Origin: Verrucomicrobiales bacterium
GTDB taxonomy: Bacteria > Verrucomicrobiota > Verrucomicrobiia > Limisphaerales > CANJXF01
DNA: 64,000 nucleotides
Assembly (NCBI GenBank): GCA_947478865.1
Contig: CANJXF010000012.1
Span: 1 to 64,000 of the forward strand
Reading direction: 5' to 3'
Shown: in pieces, positions 17,534-26,471 of the stretch
How the letters are laid out: every line of letters starts with the position of its first letter
How positions within the stretch are numbered: position 1 is the stretch's first letter
Position numbers and translations under genes: made by a program
The notes under the pieces: generated by a model
What the model was told of the DNA's origin: nothing
Databases searched by the model: none
Seen by the model: the letters and a program-made list of their open reading frames with translations, nothing else

Positions 17534-18744
17534 TGAACGGGCGCGCCATTTCTTTTCGACAGCTCAAATTTGCCGTTTTTACTCTGGAAGGGCTGAATGC
17601 CTTCGCCACAGGACTCTATTTCAATTGGCTGTTCTTTTTCACAGAGAGCCAACTCCATTTCGGCGTTTCCGAGAACCTCAGTTTAGTCGCGCTGCACGGG
17701 TTGGTTTATACCGGCTCGGCCTGGTTCGGTGGATGGTGCGCGCATCGGTTTGGCAATTTCCCGGCGCTAAAAATCGGGTTCAGCATAATGCTGTTGGCAC
17801 TCAGCGCCGGCGCGTTTTTGCATTTAGCCGCAGCCCAAGTCGCCGTCATGCTAGTTTGGACCTTCGGCGTATGTTTCACATGGCCAACCTTGCAATCTCT
17901 CATCAGCAACGAAGAGCCAAGCTCTCGGATGCCACGGATGGCGGGCATTTACAATATTGTTTGGTCCGGCGTAAGTGCTGTTTCCTACTTCGTTGGCGGA
18001 GCGTTGTTTGAAAAACTTGGCGTTGCCTCAATGTTTTGGATTCCTGCGCTCATTCATATCGGGCAACTGGGAATCGTTTTCTGGCTGGAGCAGAATACAA
18101 TCCTCGCTCAAGCGCCTTATGGTCTAGCAGCAACCCCTGATCCGCCTGAAACCCCCGCCATCGCCCTTAACGAAGCAGATTCTGCCGCTCGAAAAGTATT
18201 CTTGCGCTTCGCTCTACTCACCAATCCATTTGCCTACGTGGCAATCAACACCGCGATCCCGATGATTCCCGAGGTGGCAACGCGGTTCAAATTGTCGCCG
18301 ATGTGGGCCGGATTTTTCTGCTCGCTCTGGTTATTTGTGCGAATGGCGGCATTTATTTTATTCTGGCTCTGGCCGGGCTGGCATTATCGCTTCGGGTTTT
18401 TGTTCAGCGCAACAATCCTGCTCGTCACCAGTTTTCTGGGAATGCTCCTGGCGAGCCAGCTCTGGATCATGCTCATCGCGCAAGTTGTTTTCGGCATATC
18501 GGTCGGACTGATTTATTATTCGTCGCTCTATTACTCGATGGACGGCGGCTCCGCAAAAAGCGAGCACGGTGGGCTGCATGAAGCCATGATTGGCCTGGGC
18601 ACTTTTGTGGGCGCGACGGTTGGGGTGAGCGCAAAATTTTTCTTCCCAGCCGTCGCCGGCATCAGCATCTGGGCCGTCGCCGGACTATTATTGCTGGGCC
18701 TTTGCGCATTGATTTGGTTGCGTTACCGAAAAGAAACCAGTTAA
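17533..18744 (+). CDS. MFS transporter
   Basis: A 403-residue integral membrane protein with about 12 hydrophobic helices and a central hydrophilic loop (QNTILAQAPYGLAATPDPPE). Layout and length fit the major facilitator superfamily, but no substrate motif is recognised. The ATG overlaps the Nudix stop (TAATG); an open frame runs 39 codons further upstream inside the Nudix gene and is rejected. Coupling to a Nudix hydrolase suggests transport of a nucleotide-like or sugar compound, but that is only inference. Confidence 0.82.
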   Translation: MNGRAISFRQLKFAVFTLEGLNAFATGLYFNWLFFFTESQLHFGVSENLSLVALHGLVYTGSAWFGGWCAHRFGNFPALKIGFSIMLLALSAGAFLHLAAAQVAVMLVWTFGVCFTWPTLQSLISNEEPSSRMPRMAGIYNIVWSGVSAVSYFVGGALFEKLGVASMFWIPALIHIGQLGIVFWLEQNTILAQAPYGLAATPDPPETPAIALNEADSAARKVFLRFALLTNPFAYVAINTAIPMIPEVATRFKLSPMWAGFFCSLWLFVRMAAFILFWLWPGWHYRFGFLFSATILLVTSFLGMLLASQLWIMLIAQVVFGISVGLIYYSSLYYSMDGGSAKSEHGGLHEAMIGLGTFVGATVGVSAKFFFPAVAGISIWAVAGLLLLGLCALIWLRYRKETS

Positions 18745-18771
18745 AACTCCCTTTAGTTCAAACTCAAAACT

Positions 18772-19542
18772 ATGTCATCACTTGCTGGAAAAATTGGAAT
18801 TGTGTTCGGTGTCGCGAATAAACGCTCGATCGCATGGGCGATTGCTCAAGCCTGGCACAAAGCTGGTGCGAAACTCGCATTCACCTATCAAGGCGAACGC
18901 TTGAAGGAAAACGTCGAGGAGCTCGCCGGAACATTTGGCTCCGATACGTTACTCATGCCGTGCGACGTGACCAAAGATGACGACATCGCGAAAGTTTTCA
19001 GCGAAGTGCCCCAGAAATTTGGCAAGTTGCATTTGCTCCTTCACTCCGTTGCCTTTGCCCCGAAAGATGCGCTCGAAGGAGAATTCGTGAATACCAGTCG
19101 TGAAGCATTTCGAATTGCCCACGACGTGAGCTCTTATTCCCTGATCGCATTGTCACGGGCCGCAGCACCCTTGATGACTGACGGTGGCAGCATTGTGGCC
19201 ATGTCTTACTATGGTGCGGAGAAAGTGGTTCCTCATTACAACGTGATGGGCGTTGCCAAAGCGTCGCTCGAATGCAGCACTCGATATCTGGCTTATGATT
19301 TGGGTCCGAAGAAAATCCGGGTGAATTGCATCAGCGCCGGTCCGGTGAATACCCTGGCTGCACGGGGCATCTCTGGTTTCACGGAAATGCTCAAGCATTA
19401 CGAAGCACACTCTCCGCTCAAACGAAATGTCCTTCCAGAAGAGCTGGGTGCGACAGGCACCTTTCTGGCAAGCGACGGCGCCGCCGCCATCACGGGCCAG
19501 GTTCTCTACGTTGATTGCGGTTACCAGATCATGGGAATGTAA
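18772..19542 (+). CDS. fabI: Enoyl-[acyl-carrier-protein] reductase (NADH) FabI
   Basis: A 256-residue SDR-fold enoyl-ACP reductase, the last step of each fatty-acid elongation cycle. The N-terminal NAD motif GVANKRSIAWAIA is diagnostic. The catalytic residues fall exactly on Escherichia coli numbering: Y146, Y156 and K163 in SYYGAEKVVPHYNVMGVAK. The active-site SVAFA and C-terminal ITGQVLYVDCGYQIMGM complete the match. It is preceded by 27 untranslated bases after the MFS gene. A TTTAGTTCAAACTC stretch gives no strong ribosome-binding site. Confidence 0.96.
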   Translation: MSSLAGKIGIVFGVANKRSIAWAIAQAWHKAGAKLAFTYQGERLKENVEELAGTFGSDTLLMPCDVTKDDDIAKVFSEVPQKFGKLHLLLHSVAFAPKDALEGEFVNTSREAFRIAHDVSSYSLIALSRAAAPLMTDGGSIVAMSYYGAEKVVPHYNVMGVAKASLECSTRYLAYDLGPKKIRVNCISAGPVNTLAARGISGFTEMLKHYEAHSPLKRNVLPEELGATGTFLASDGAAAITGQVLYVDCGYQIMGM

Positions 19543-19611
19543 TTGTGCTGAACGGCCCACCATCTGATTCGGTTTCTAAATCCTTGGAGAGCCAATCGAG
19601 GTGCCGTTGAC

Positions 19612-21024
19612 ATGCAGCCCGCTCAGATCACCAACACCGTTGCTTGCAAAACAAGCATTGGGACTGAACTGCATACCACTTTGCTGCGTTTGTCCCGGCG
19701 ACAGATCGTGCTGGAAATCTACGACCCGCACATCGTGCTGCAGATGTCGGAGGTATTGACCCTCGAGATTGCCGCTGGCACCCGGTCCGTCTATTCCGGC
19801 CGGGCAGTGATCCGCAATTTGGTAAACACCGGGGCAACGATGGTTTGTGAAGTTACGCTGGACGATAAATGGCGCGACGAAAACTCCCCGAACGAAAGTC
19901 TCGTGGCCAATTTGCATGGAGGCTTTAATAGCTTTCTCATTAAATGGCAGAAAGTTCATAAAATTGATCCCGATTACAAGATTCTGATCGCGGACATGCA
20001 AAGCTTTCTGATGGATTTGCGCCTCTGGCTGGAGGACGTGGAATTGGAAATCGGCGCTTCCCCGCTTGAAAACCGGATACAACTTGAAGAAAAAGTCATT
20101 CAAGAACTCGCCTCACCGGTGCTCCAGGTCATCAACGGTTTTTTCGATAAATTCGAGAGGATTGCCGCAAGTCTCGAGACTGAGCTCCGCGATGCACACC
20201 ACGCCTACATGCGACGGCAACTTCACTCCGTCATTTTGTGTTCGCCCTTCGCCTATCGCACCTTTCAAAAACCGCTGGGTTATGCCGGTGATTATGAAAT
20301 GGTCAACATGATGATGCGGAAAACCGAAGGAAATTCGCTGTTCGCAAAAATCGTGAATCTCTGGTTTCTCAATCAACCGCCTGCCGAAGCGCACCGCAAC
20401 CGCGTGTTGTTCCTGACCGAAAAGCTGGTTGAGGAAACCGCTCGCGTCCTTCCGCAAAAACGATTGATGCAAACTTTCAATCTCGGCTGCGGCCCTGCCT
20501 GGGAGATCCAGAAGTTCCTGAGAGAAAAAGAAGTCAGCAACCACGCGCAATTCGCTCTCTTTGATTTCAACGAAGAAACGCTTCTGCACACGCGTGAAAC
20601 GTTGCAGGAAATAATACATAAATCCGGACGCAGAACCAAAGTGCAGTTCCTGAAAAAATCCGTTCAGCAAATTTTGAAGGAAGGAAGCCACGTGAACAAA
20701 CCCGCCAACGCAAATCAGTATGATTTTGTTTATTGCGCTGGCCTGTTCGATTATCTTTCCGATCAGGTCTGCAAGCGCCTGATGAACATTTTTTATGAAA
20801 TGGTCCGTCCCGGCGGACTCTTGTTGGCGACGAATGTCGATTGCAGCAACCCCCTCCGCCACGGCATGGAGCACCTGCTCGATTGGCATTTGATCTATCG
20901 CACGTCCAAACAGGCGCGCACCCTGATTCCAGACAAAGCTTCGGCTGACAATTTTTCCGTCAAATCAGATATCACAGGAGTTAATATTTTCATTGAAGTT
21001 AGAAAGCCCAGCGACCACGAGTGA
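19612..21024 (+). CDS. PhcB-like SAM-dependent methyltransferase with N-terminal PilZ-like region
   Basis: A 470-residue protein. Residues about 15-90 look like a PilZ-type beta barrel. A helical middle contains AYRTFQKPLGYAGDYEMVNMM, a segment I associate with PhcB-type (3-hydroxy fatty acid methyl ester) synthases. A class I methyltransferase domain (about 280-465) follows, with motif I FNLGCGPAWE near residue 291, the acidic strand FALFDFNEETL and post-motif RPGGLLLATNV. In Ralstonia, PhcB methylates 3-hydroxy fatty acids to make a quorum signal sensed by the kinase PhcS. Here the gene overlaps a membrane histidine kinase by 32 bases, which fits that pairing. Chemistry and signal are inferred, not shown. 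Confidence 0.75.
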   Translation: MQPAQITNTVACKTSIGTELHTTLLRLSRRQIVLEIYDPHIVLQMSEVLTLEIAAGTRSVYSGRAVIRNLVNTGATMVCEVTLDDKWRDENSPNESLVANLHGGFNSFLIKWQKVHKIDPDYKILIADMQSFLMDLRLWLEDVELEIGASPLENRIQLEEKVIQELASPVLQVINGFFDKFERIAASLETELRDAHHAYMRRQLHSVILCSPFAYRTFQKPLGYAGDYEMVNMMMRKTEGNSLFAKIVNLWFLNQPPAEAHRNRVLFLTEKLVEETARVLPQKRLMQTFNLGCGPAWEIQKFLREKEVSNHAQFALFDFNEETLLHTRETLQEIIHKSGRRTKVQFLKKSVQQILKEGSHVNKPANANQYDFVYCAGLFDYLSDQVCKRLMNIFYEMVRPGGLLLATNVDCSNPLRHGMEHLLDWHLIYRTSKQARTLIPDKASADNFSVKSDITGVNIFIEVRKPSDHE

Positions 21025-23056
21025 CGAAATCCTGAATTCCTCTGAATTTCAGGAAGCATTCCGCACTCACGAACGGCTCGACCGAATTAACACCGGCAAA
21101 GTCGCCTCTGCCCTCGTGTTTTTCTTGATGCCCGCAGGCGTCACGTTGGATTTTTTCGCTTCCCGCAATGAACTGCCGGCTTTTCTGGCATTGCGCCTGG
21201 CTTGCTCCTTCCTGGCAGCAATCATTTGGTTTCTATACAGGACGGACTTCGGCCGGAGACATTACCGATGGCTCGGCCCACAAATTGCCCTCTGGCCCGC
21301 CTTCTTCATCGCGTGGATGATCTTTATCAAAGACGGTGCAGCCTCGCCCTACTACGCCGGACTCAATCTAATTCTATTGGCCATCAGCGTGGTGGTGCAT
21401 TGGAGCGTCTTGGAATCCTTGCTTTGCGTTTCAGCGGTTTTGTTGATGTATCTGGCGGCCTGCTTTTTGCATGGAGATCCAATGGGCATCTTCGGAAGGC
21501 TTTTTAACAACCTCTATTTCCTGATCCTGACCGGAATCATTATCACGACTGGAAATTACTTTTTCAACCGCCTCCGCTTCCGCGAGTTCGTCCTGCGTTT
21601 TGAACTGGAAAAGAATCGCCAGAAGCTGGCCGCCACCAACGAAAAGCTGGTGGAGTTAGGGCAAGTCAAGGATCGCTTCTTTGCCAATATCAGCCATGAA
21701 TTGCGAACGCCCCTAACTTTGCTGCTCTCGCCGTTGGAAACAATGCTCCATCGTCCGCGCGGAAACTTCGACGAAGAAACCAAGAGCCTTCTGAGAATCA
21801 TGCATTCCAACGGGATGCGATTGCTCAAATTGATCAATGACCTGCTGGATCTTGTGCGGCTGGAATCCGGTCGCATGGAAGTCAAACGCGAGCCGATGGA
21901 AATGGGCGCGTTCATCCATGGAATCGTCAACGCAGCGCAACAAATGGCCGACAATAAAAAAATCGGCCTGGAAGAATACGTGGAACCGGATTTCGGCGCC
22001 GTCCTGGTGGACCGTGACAAGCTGGAAAAAGTCACGTTAAACCTGGTCTTCAACGCGTTGAAATTCACGCCAGCCGGGGGGCGCGTCGAGATCCACGTCA
22101 AAAGGGAAGGAAACAATTTCGTCCTCTCCGTCAAAGATACCGGCATTGGGATCGCCAAGAAGAACTTGCCGTTTGTCTTTGATCGCTTCTGGCAAGCCGA
22201 CGGTTCCTCCAAGCGGAAATTCCAAGGTGTCGGCATTGGATTGTCGCTGGTAAAAGAGCTGGTTGAAATCCATGGCGGCAAAGTTCTGGCGGAGAGTGAG
22301 GAAGGCAAGGGCACAACCTTCAGCGTAGTCATGCCCTATTTGGCCGCAGACATCGTCGCTACTCCGGAATCGGGGGATGGAGAACCATCCGATGCCCCAG
22401 CCCCTCAGGCCTCAGAGTCGGAGGAATGGGTGGCCAATCTTTATCGGCGCGCGGCTCTCTTTCCGGTCGGCGCCGTCGAGGAACCAGACCAAACGGGCGA
22501 ACTTTCGCGCAATGTGAATCTTGTCCATGTTCTGATTGCTGATGATGAACCCGACATGCTGCGCTTCCTGAAATCGCAGCTGAAAAATAAATTTCAAATC
22601 ATTGAGGCGATCGATGGAAAAGAAGCCTTCGAAAAAGCTTTGGAAAATATCCCTGACATCATCCTGCTGGATATGAACATGCCGGAAAAAGATGGCCTGC
22701 AGGTCTGCCGCGAATTGCGAGAGCACAGTGCCACGCGAAACATACCCATTATCATCCTGACGGCTCGGCCCTCGCCAAAATTGAGGCAAGCGCCACCGAC
22801 GTCGTGCTTAATCGCGATGGATTTAAGAATTCGGGCGCAGTTTTACTGTTATCCGTGCAAGACACCGGCCCGGGGATTCCGCCGGAAATCATTTCAAGAA
22901 TCTTTGATCCTTATTTTTCCACCAAGCCCACTGGCAAAGGCACGGGATTGGGTCTCTCGATCGTCCATCGGTTGCTCAAGGAGGCGCACGGTCTTCTGCA
23001 TTTGCATTCCCGCGCGGGCGAAGGGACCAGCTTCAATCTCTACTTCCCCGTGCTGA
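20993..23056 (+). CDS. Membrane hybrid histidine kinase, 3' end scrambled
   Basis: A 687-codon frame. Residues 1-220 hold about six membrane helices including SPYYAGLNLILLAISVVVHW. A HisKA domain has FFANISHELRTP with the phospho-acceptor H235. A HATPase domain shows LVFNALKFTPAGG, DTGIGIAKKN and GVGIGLSLV. A receiver begins near residue 507 (VLIADDEPDML, phospho-Asp D560 in LLDMNMPEKDG) and is normal to IPIIILTAR (about residue 590), after which the frame reads nonsense to 23056. The TTG start at 20993 has AGGAG 12 bases upstream and lies inside the methyltransferase gene. The kinase core appears intact, but the receiver is truncated. Pairing with the PhcB-like enzyme suggests a PhcS-type sensor. 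Confidence 0.8.
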   Translation: MKLESPATTSDEILNSSEFQEAFRTHERLDRINTGKVASALVFFLMPAGVTLDFFASRNELPAFLALRLACSFLAAIIWFLYRTDFGRRHYRWLGPQIALWPAFFIAWMIFIKDGAASPYYAGLNLILLAISVVVHWSVLESLLCVSAVLLMYLAACFLHGDPMGIFGRLFNNLYFLILTGIIITTGNYFFNRLRFREFVLRFELEKNRQKLAATNEKLVELGQVKDRFFANISHELRTPLTLLLSPLETMLHRPRGNFDEETKSLLRIMHSNGMRLLKLINDLLDLVRLESGRMEVKREPMEMGAFIHGIVNAAQQMADNKKIGLEEYVEPDFGAVLVDRDKLEKVTLNLVFNALKFTPAGGRVEIHVKREGNNFVLSVKDTGIGIAKKNLPFVFDRFWQADGSSKRKFQGVGIGLSLVKELVEIHGGKVLAESEEGKGTTFSVVMPYLAADIVATPESGDGEPSDAPAPQASESEEWVANLYRRAALFPVGAVEEPDQTGELSRNVNLVHVLIADDEPDMLRFLKSQLKNKFQIIEAIDGKEAFEKALENIPDIILLDMNMPEKDGLQVCRELREHSATRNIPIIILTARPSPKLRQAPPTSCLIAMDLRIRAQFYCYPCKTPARGFRRKSFQESLILIFPPSPLAKARDWVSRSSIGCSRRRTVFCICIPARAKGPASISTSPC

Positions 23057-23073
23057 AGGTTCACGACCAATAA
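22741..23073 (+). pseudogene. C-terminal half of a second kinase HATPase domain, out of frame
   Basis: In a frame different from the upstream kinase, the sequence reads a clean HATPase C-terminal half: LLLSVQDTGPGIPPEIISRI, FDPYFSTKP, then GKGTGLGLSIVHRLLKEAHG and GEGTSFNLYFPVLKV. The frame has no start of its own before a GTG at 22804, and the N box and H box are absent. It is an NtrB-type kinase end, different from the HATPase already in the upstream gene. It is best read as the downstream edge of a deletion that joined a receiver to another kinase near 22755-22775. Confidence 0.75.
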
Positions 23074-23179
23074 TTATCCCAGCTCAGACCTGCCAAAGGA
23101 GATTCAACTAAACTGGAGCTGAAAACGGGTTTGAAATTCGTGTTCATTCCCGCAAATCGTGTCTATTTTCTCTCCGTGA

Positions 23180-24412
23180 ATGTCTGATCAAAACGCCACC
23201 CAACTTACCTATCGTTACGAACGGTGGCGGGCGTTGAGTGCTGGAATTCTCGAAACCGCCAGCACCACATTTCTCCTCCTCATTGCCGTGCGTTGGTTTC
23301 ACGCGGATTCCTTTTCAAAGGCGGTCATCGCCGGCGGCGGTGCTTTTGGGCTGGTTATTTCACCTTGGATTGTCTCAGCAGTGGCCAATCTCGGGTGGCC
23401 AACTTCGATCGCAGCTTCCCGTCTAGCCGCAGTTGGCGCAGGAAGTTTTGTCATCGCCGCGATTTTTCCATTTCTTCCTGTTTTCGTGATCGCCTGCGTC
23501 TGCGGCATGTCCACCTCGTCCGCGATGATTCCGCTGCTCACGCAGATGTATCAGGAAAACTATCCAGAGTCGGAGCGGGGCCGCCGGTTTTCTCGCACGC
23601 TAATGATTCGCATCGCCGCGGCAGCTCTCTTCAGCCAGGTCGCGGGACGGGCTCTGACCGGTCGAATCGAACAATTTCAATGGTTGCTGCTGATCTTTGC
23701 CGCCGCATTTGCCTCCGCAAGCATTTGCCTCTCCCGCTGCCCGACGCGACGCCTCACCCGCACTGCGGGAACCCATCCTTTCCGAGCGCTCCGCTATGTG
23801 CGACACGATCCGCTGTTCCGGCTCACCCTCATCTGCTGGATGCTCATGGGTTCTGGCACATTGATGATGCAGCCCTTGCGCGTCGAATACCTGGCCAATC
23901 CAAAGTATAAAATGGAACTGACGGTCGGAATGATTGCCTTGTTAACCGGCGTGATTCCCAATCTGGCCCGACTGGTTTTAAGCCCCGTCTGGGGCTGGCT
24001 CTTCGATCATGTGAATTTTTTTATCCTGCGCGTCACGCTAAACCTGGGATTTGCTCTCGGCATTTTGTCGTTTTTCACCAGCGACAGCTTGAATGGATTA
24101 ATCTTTGCCGCAGTCATTTTCGGAATATCGAATGCCGGCGGCGACGTCGCGTGGAGCCTTTGGGTCACGAAATTTGCCCCTGCGGATCGCGTGGCCGACT
24201 ACATGTCGGTGCACACTTGTTTCACGGGCATTCGCGGGATCATCGCGCCGTTGTGCGCGTTCCACCTTATCACAAAAATTAGTCTCGTGAGCCTTGGTTG
24301 GATCAGCGCATCGCTGATTTTGACGGCAACGCTATTATTGTTGCCGGAAGTGAAGTTTGGACGAAACGCCCGACGCGCCACACCCATTCTGGCAGAAGAA
24401 GTTTCGGAGTGA
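23180..24412 (+). CDS. MFS transporter
   Basis: A 410-residue polytopic membrane protein with about 11-12 hydrophobic segments. It has the MFS-like inter-helix loop ESERGRRFSRTLMIRIAAAA after helix 4 and a second half starting near residue 215. The substrate is not recognisable. It begins with MSDQNATQ at an ATG following a TGA, 107 bases after the kinase remnant, and ends two bases from a convergent small gene. Confidence 0.8.
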   Translation: MSDQNATQLTYRYERWRALSAGILETASTTFLLLIAVRWFHADSFSKAVIAGGGAFGLVISPWIVSAVANLGWPTSIAASRLAAVGAGSFVIAAIFPFLPVFVIACVCGMSTSSAMIPLLTQMYQENYPESERGRRFSRTLMIRIAAAALFSQVAGRALTGRIEQFQWLLLIFAAAFASASICLSRCPTRRLTRTAGTHPFRALRYVRHDPLFRLTLICWMLMGSGTLMMQPLRVEYLANPKYKMELTVGMIALLTGVIPNLARLVLSPVWGWLFDHVNFFILRVTLNLGFALGILSFFTSDSLNGLIFAAVIFGISNAGGDVAWSLWVTKFAPADRVADYMSVHTCFTGIRGIIAPLCAFHLITKISLVSLGWISASLILTATLLLLPEVKFGRNARRATPILAEEVSE

Positions 24413-24413
24413 C

Positions 24414-24647
24414 TCAGTCTTCGGCGGCAGAGTCTGAATTGAATTTTTCCGGGACGAAATTCTTAAACATCGACAACCCTTCGCGGACCACTTGCATCGT
24501 GTCTTTGTCCACGACCTGATAATACCGGTTGCGCTCCATCAGGATATTTTCCAGCGCTTCATCGACCGTATCGAACGTGTCGAGGAAATCTTTAATTCCT
24601 CCAAACGAGCGGCCAACGTAATAAGTGAAAACCAAATACTTCTTCAT
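24414..24647 (-). CDS. Small conserved-looking protein of unknown function
   Basis: A 77-residue soluble protein with MKKYLVFTYYVGRSFGG at the start and a helical DTVDEALENILMERNRYYQV middle, ending in an acidic tail. No family is recognised. It is believed real because of its balanced composition, an ATG start and a tight two-base convergence with the MFS stop. The alternating beta-alpha layout hints at a small domain for binding or masking, but no function is offered. Confidence 0.55.
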   Translation of the reverse strand: MKKYLVFTYYVGRSFGGIKDFLDTFDTVDEALENILMERNRYYQVVDKDTMQVVREGLSMFKNFVPEKFNSDSAAED

Positions 24648-24770
24648 AAAAATATCGCTGATAATCTCGGGCGTCCTCTGACGCTTTCTGATTCAGCAAC
24701 CGTTATGCCGTGAAGCATTTCCCTAGGGATCTATGGGGGGATATTTAACTTATGCCTCGCTTATGGACAG

Positions 24771-24788
24771 TTTTGTCTTGTGACAAAA
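24771..24788 (-). other. Hairpin downstream of the sulfatase operon
   Basis: TTTTGTC / GACAAAA (7 bp) around the loop TTGT, 67 bases past the sulfatase stop. It lacks a following T-tract on either strand, so it may be an RNA-stabilising or weak terminator hairpin. The rest of the gap 24648-24854 shows nothing else. Confidence 0.3.
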
Positions 24789-24854
24789 GGAAGAGAAAAG
24801 ACACAGACGTGACCTGGAGATCGACCAAATGCAAAAAGCCCAGCTTTCTTTGCG

Positions 24855-26447
24855 TCATGGACTCGTCGCCATGACACGGTAAAAAAAGGCCCCATTCGTC
24901 GCCTTTGTGTCCGTCAGCGTGACCGTCGAAGCACCATTCGTCATGATAACCGCATTCGTCACGGGAGCCCACGCAAGGTCATCAAGAACAGTCGCGCCCC
25001 ACAGCGCGTAGCTGATGTTCGTCGTCCGCAGCACGGTCACGGCGAACTGGCCATTGCTGCTGCCCAGGCTTGTCAGGGTCGGCGGAGAAAGAATGCTTTG
25101 ATAATCTCCGAGCCGCATCACCAGCGCGTTGTAGTTCGACTGAGCAGTCGGCGACAGCGAGTTGAGCAACAAATTCGTCTTCTCATAAGGATCGGACGCG
25201 AGATTAAAAAACAGCGTCGTGCCATTGGTCAACGTGATGAACTTGTAGTCGCTGTTGCGGATCGTACGGCCCGAATTGGCCGCAACTCCAGCGCCCGGAC
25301 TATAATATTCGCTGAACGTGTAGCGCGCCACGTCCGGCTGATTTTGCAAAATCGACAACAAACTCTTGGAATCCACAGCGTTGGTCGTATTCGCCAAGGT
25401 CGTGGCGACGTTCATTCCAGCGAGTTCCAAAATGGTGGCGAAGAGGTCCACGAGATGAACCGGCGTGTGGTTCGTCCGGCCCGCATTGACCACCGCCGGT
25501 CCGGCGATAACCAGCGGCACTTTTATCCCACCCTCATAAAGCGTGCTCTTGCCTCTATTCGCCGGATAGGGCGGCTGTAGGAGGGAGTTGATCGTGCCGT
25601 TGTCTCCAAGAAAAATAATGTGCGTGTTGTTGGTGTCCACCACGCTGAGCAAGCGGGCCATCTCCGTATCCATTGATTCGGTCATCGCCTCAAACTGGCG
25701 TCGACCCGCTGGGTTGGTGTTGGTCGCGTAGCCCGGCGCCAGATTGAGCGGCGGCACATGCGAAGGAGTGTGCGGCGCGTTGAATGCCACCCAACAGAAC
25801 CACGGATTCGTGCCACGCGCTCCAATCCAATTCGTCGCATCGTTCACCAGGTCAGTGGTGGCGTAATTGGTGTAGTTGCTGTAACTGGTGCCGTTGACGG
25901 TCTTGGTCCAATTGCTATAGGCGTTGGTCTCGGTCGGGCCCCCGAGTTGGCCCAGCAGGCTGCCGGCATAGTTGGTCCATCCGCCGAGGGTTCTGGGCGA
26001 GTCAGGCACGCTGGCTCCGCTGCCGAGATGCCATTTGCCGAATTGCGCCAGGTGGTAACCAAGCGTCGGGTTGTTCGAGAACGCCTTGGGCAACGTGAAC
26101 TCCGACGCTGACAGCGGTGGAACCCCCGCCCCAATGACGCTGCCGATGCCGGTTCGAAACGGGTAGCGCCCCGTGAGGATGGCCGCGCGCGATGGCGAGC
26201 ATTCCGGACACGCCCATGCGTTGCGGAAAACGACACCTCGACCCGCCAGCGAGGTGATGGTCGGCGTCGGTGGTAGCGACGCGCCGTTGCTCGTGGAGTT
26301 GTAAAGCGAACTGCCATCGGCGCCGTAGTCATCGGCAATTATGAGTAAAATATTCTTCGCCGCGGCCGCAATAGCCGAGGAGCCGGTTCCAACCATGAAT
26401 AGCAGGAGACATAGCTGAACGGCAGATTTCATGTTTTTTCTAATCAT
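24855..26447 (-). CDS. Exported sulfatase (formylglycine-dependent)
   Basis: A 530-residue protein with a signal peptide ending near residue 30. The metal-binding D39-D40 (IIADDYG) and formylglycine motif C83-S-P-S-R87 in ECSPSRAAILTGR are intact, followed by GKWHLG and FLGDNG. These are hallmarks of type I sulfatases, which cleave sulfate esters of polysaccharides. The last 70 residues form an extra beta module ending AFFYRVMATSP, like the ends of the multicopper oxidase and the 1269-residue protein. The start could also be the Met at residue 6. It is the third gene of an operon behind the oxidase and the metal adaptor, 24 bases after the latter. Substrate unknown. Confidence 0.9.
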   Translation of the reverse strand: MIRKNMKSAVQLCLLLFMVGTGSSAIAAAAKNILLIIADDYGADGSSLYNSTSNGASLPPTPTITSLAGRGVVFRNAWACPECSPSRAAILTGRYPFRTGIGSVIGAGVPPLSASEFTLPKAFSNNPTLGYHLAQFGKWHLGSGASVPDSPRTLGGWTNYAGSLLGQLGGPTETNAYSNWTKTVNGTSYSNYTNYATTDLVNDATNWIGARGTNPWFCWVAFNAPHTPSHVPPLNLAPGYATNTNPAGRRQFEAMTESMDTEMARLLSVVDTNNTHIIFLGDNGTINSLLQPPYPANRGKSTLYEGGIKVPLVIAGPAVVNAGRTNHTPVHLVDLFATILELAGMNVATTLANTTNAVDSKSLLSILQNQPDVARYTFSEYYSPGAGVAANSGRTIRNSDYKFITLTNGTTLFFNLASDPYEKTNLLLNSLSPTAQSNYNALVMRLGDYQSILSPPTLTSLGSSNGQFAVTVLRTTNISYALWGATVLDDLAWAPVTNAVIMTNGASTVTLTDTKATNGAFFYRVMATSP

Positions 26448-26471
26448 GGTTTTGCACCGACCTTAGCTGCG

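Noticed and set aside
22755-22775. Programmed ribosomal frameshift to join receiver and kinase tail
   Set aside because: Domain order would lack the rest of the receiver and half of the ATPase domain, so shifting frame would not give a working protein; a deletion explains it better.
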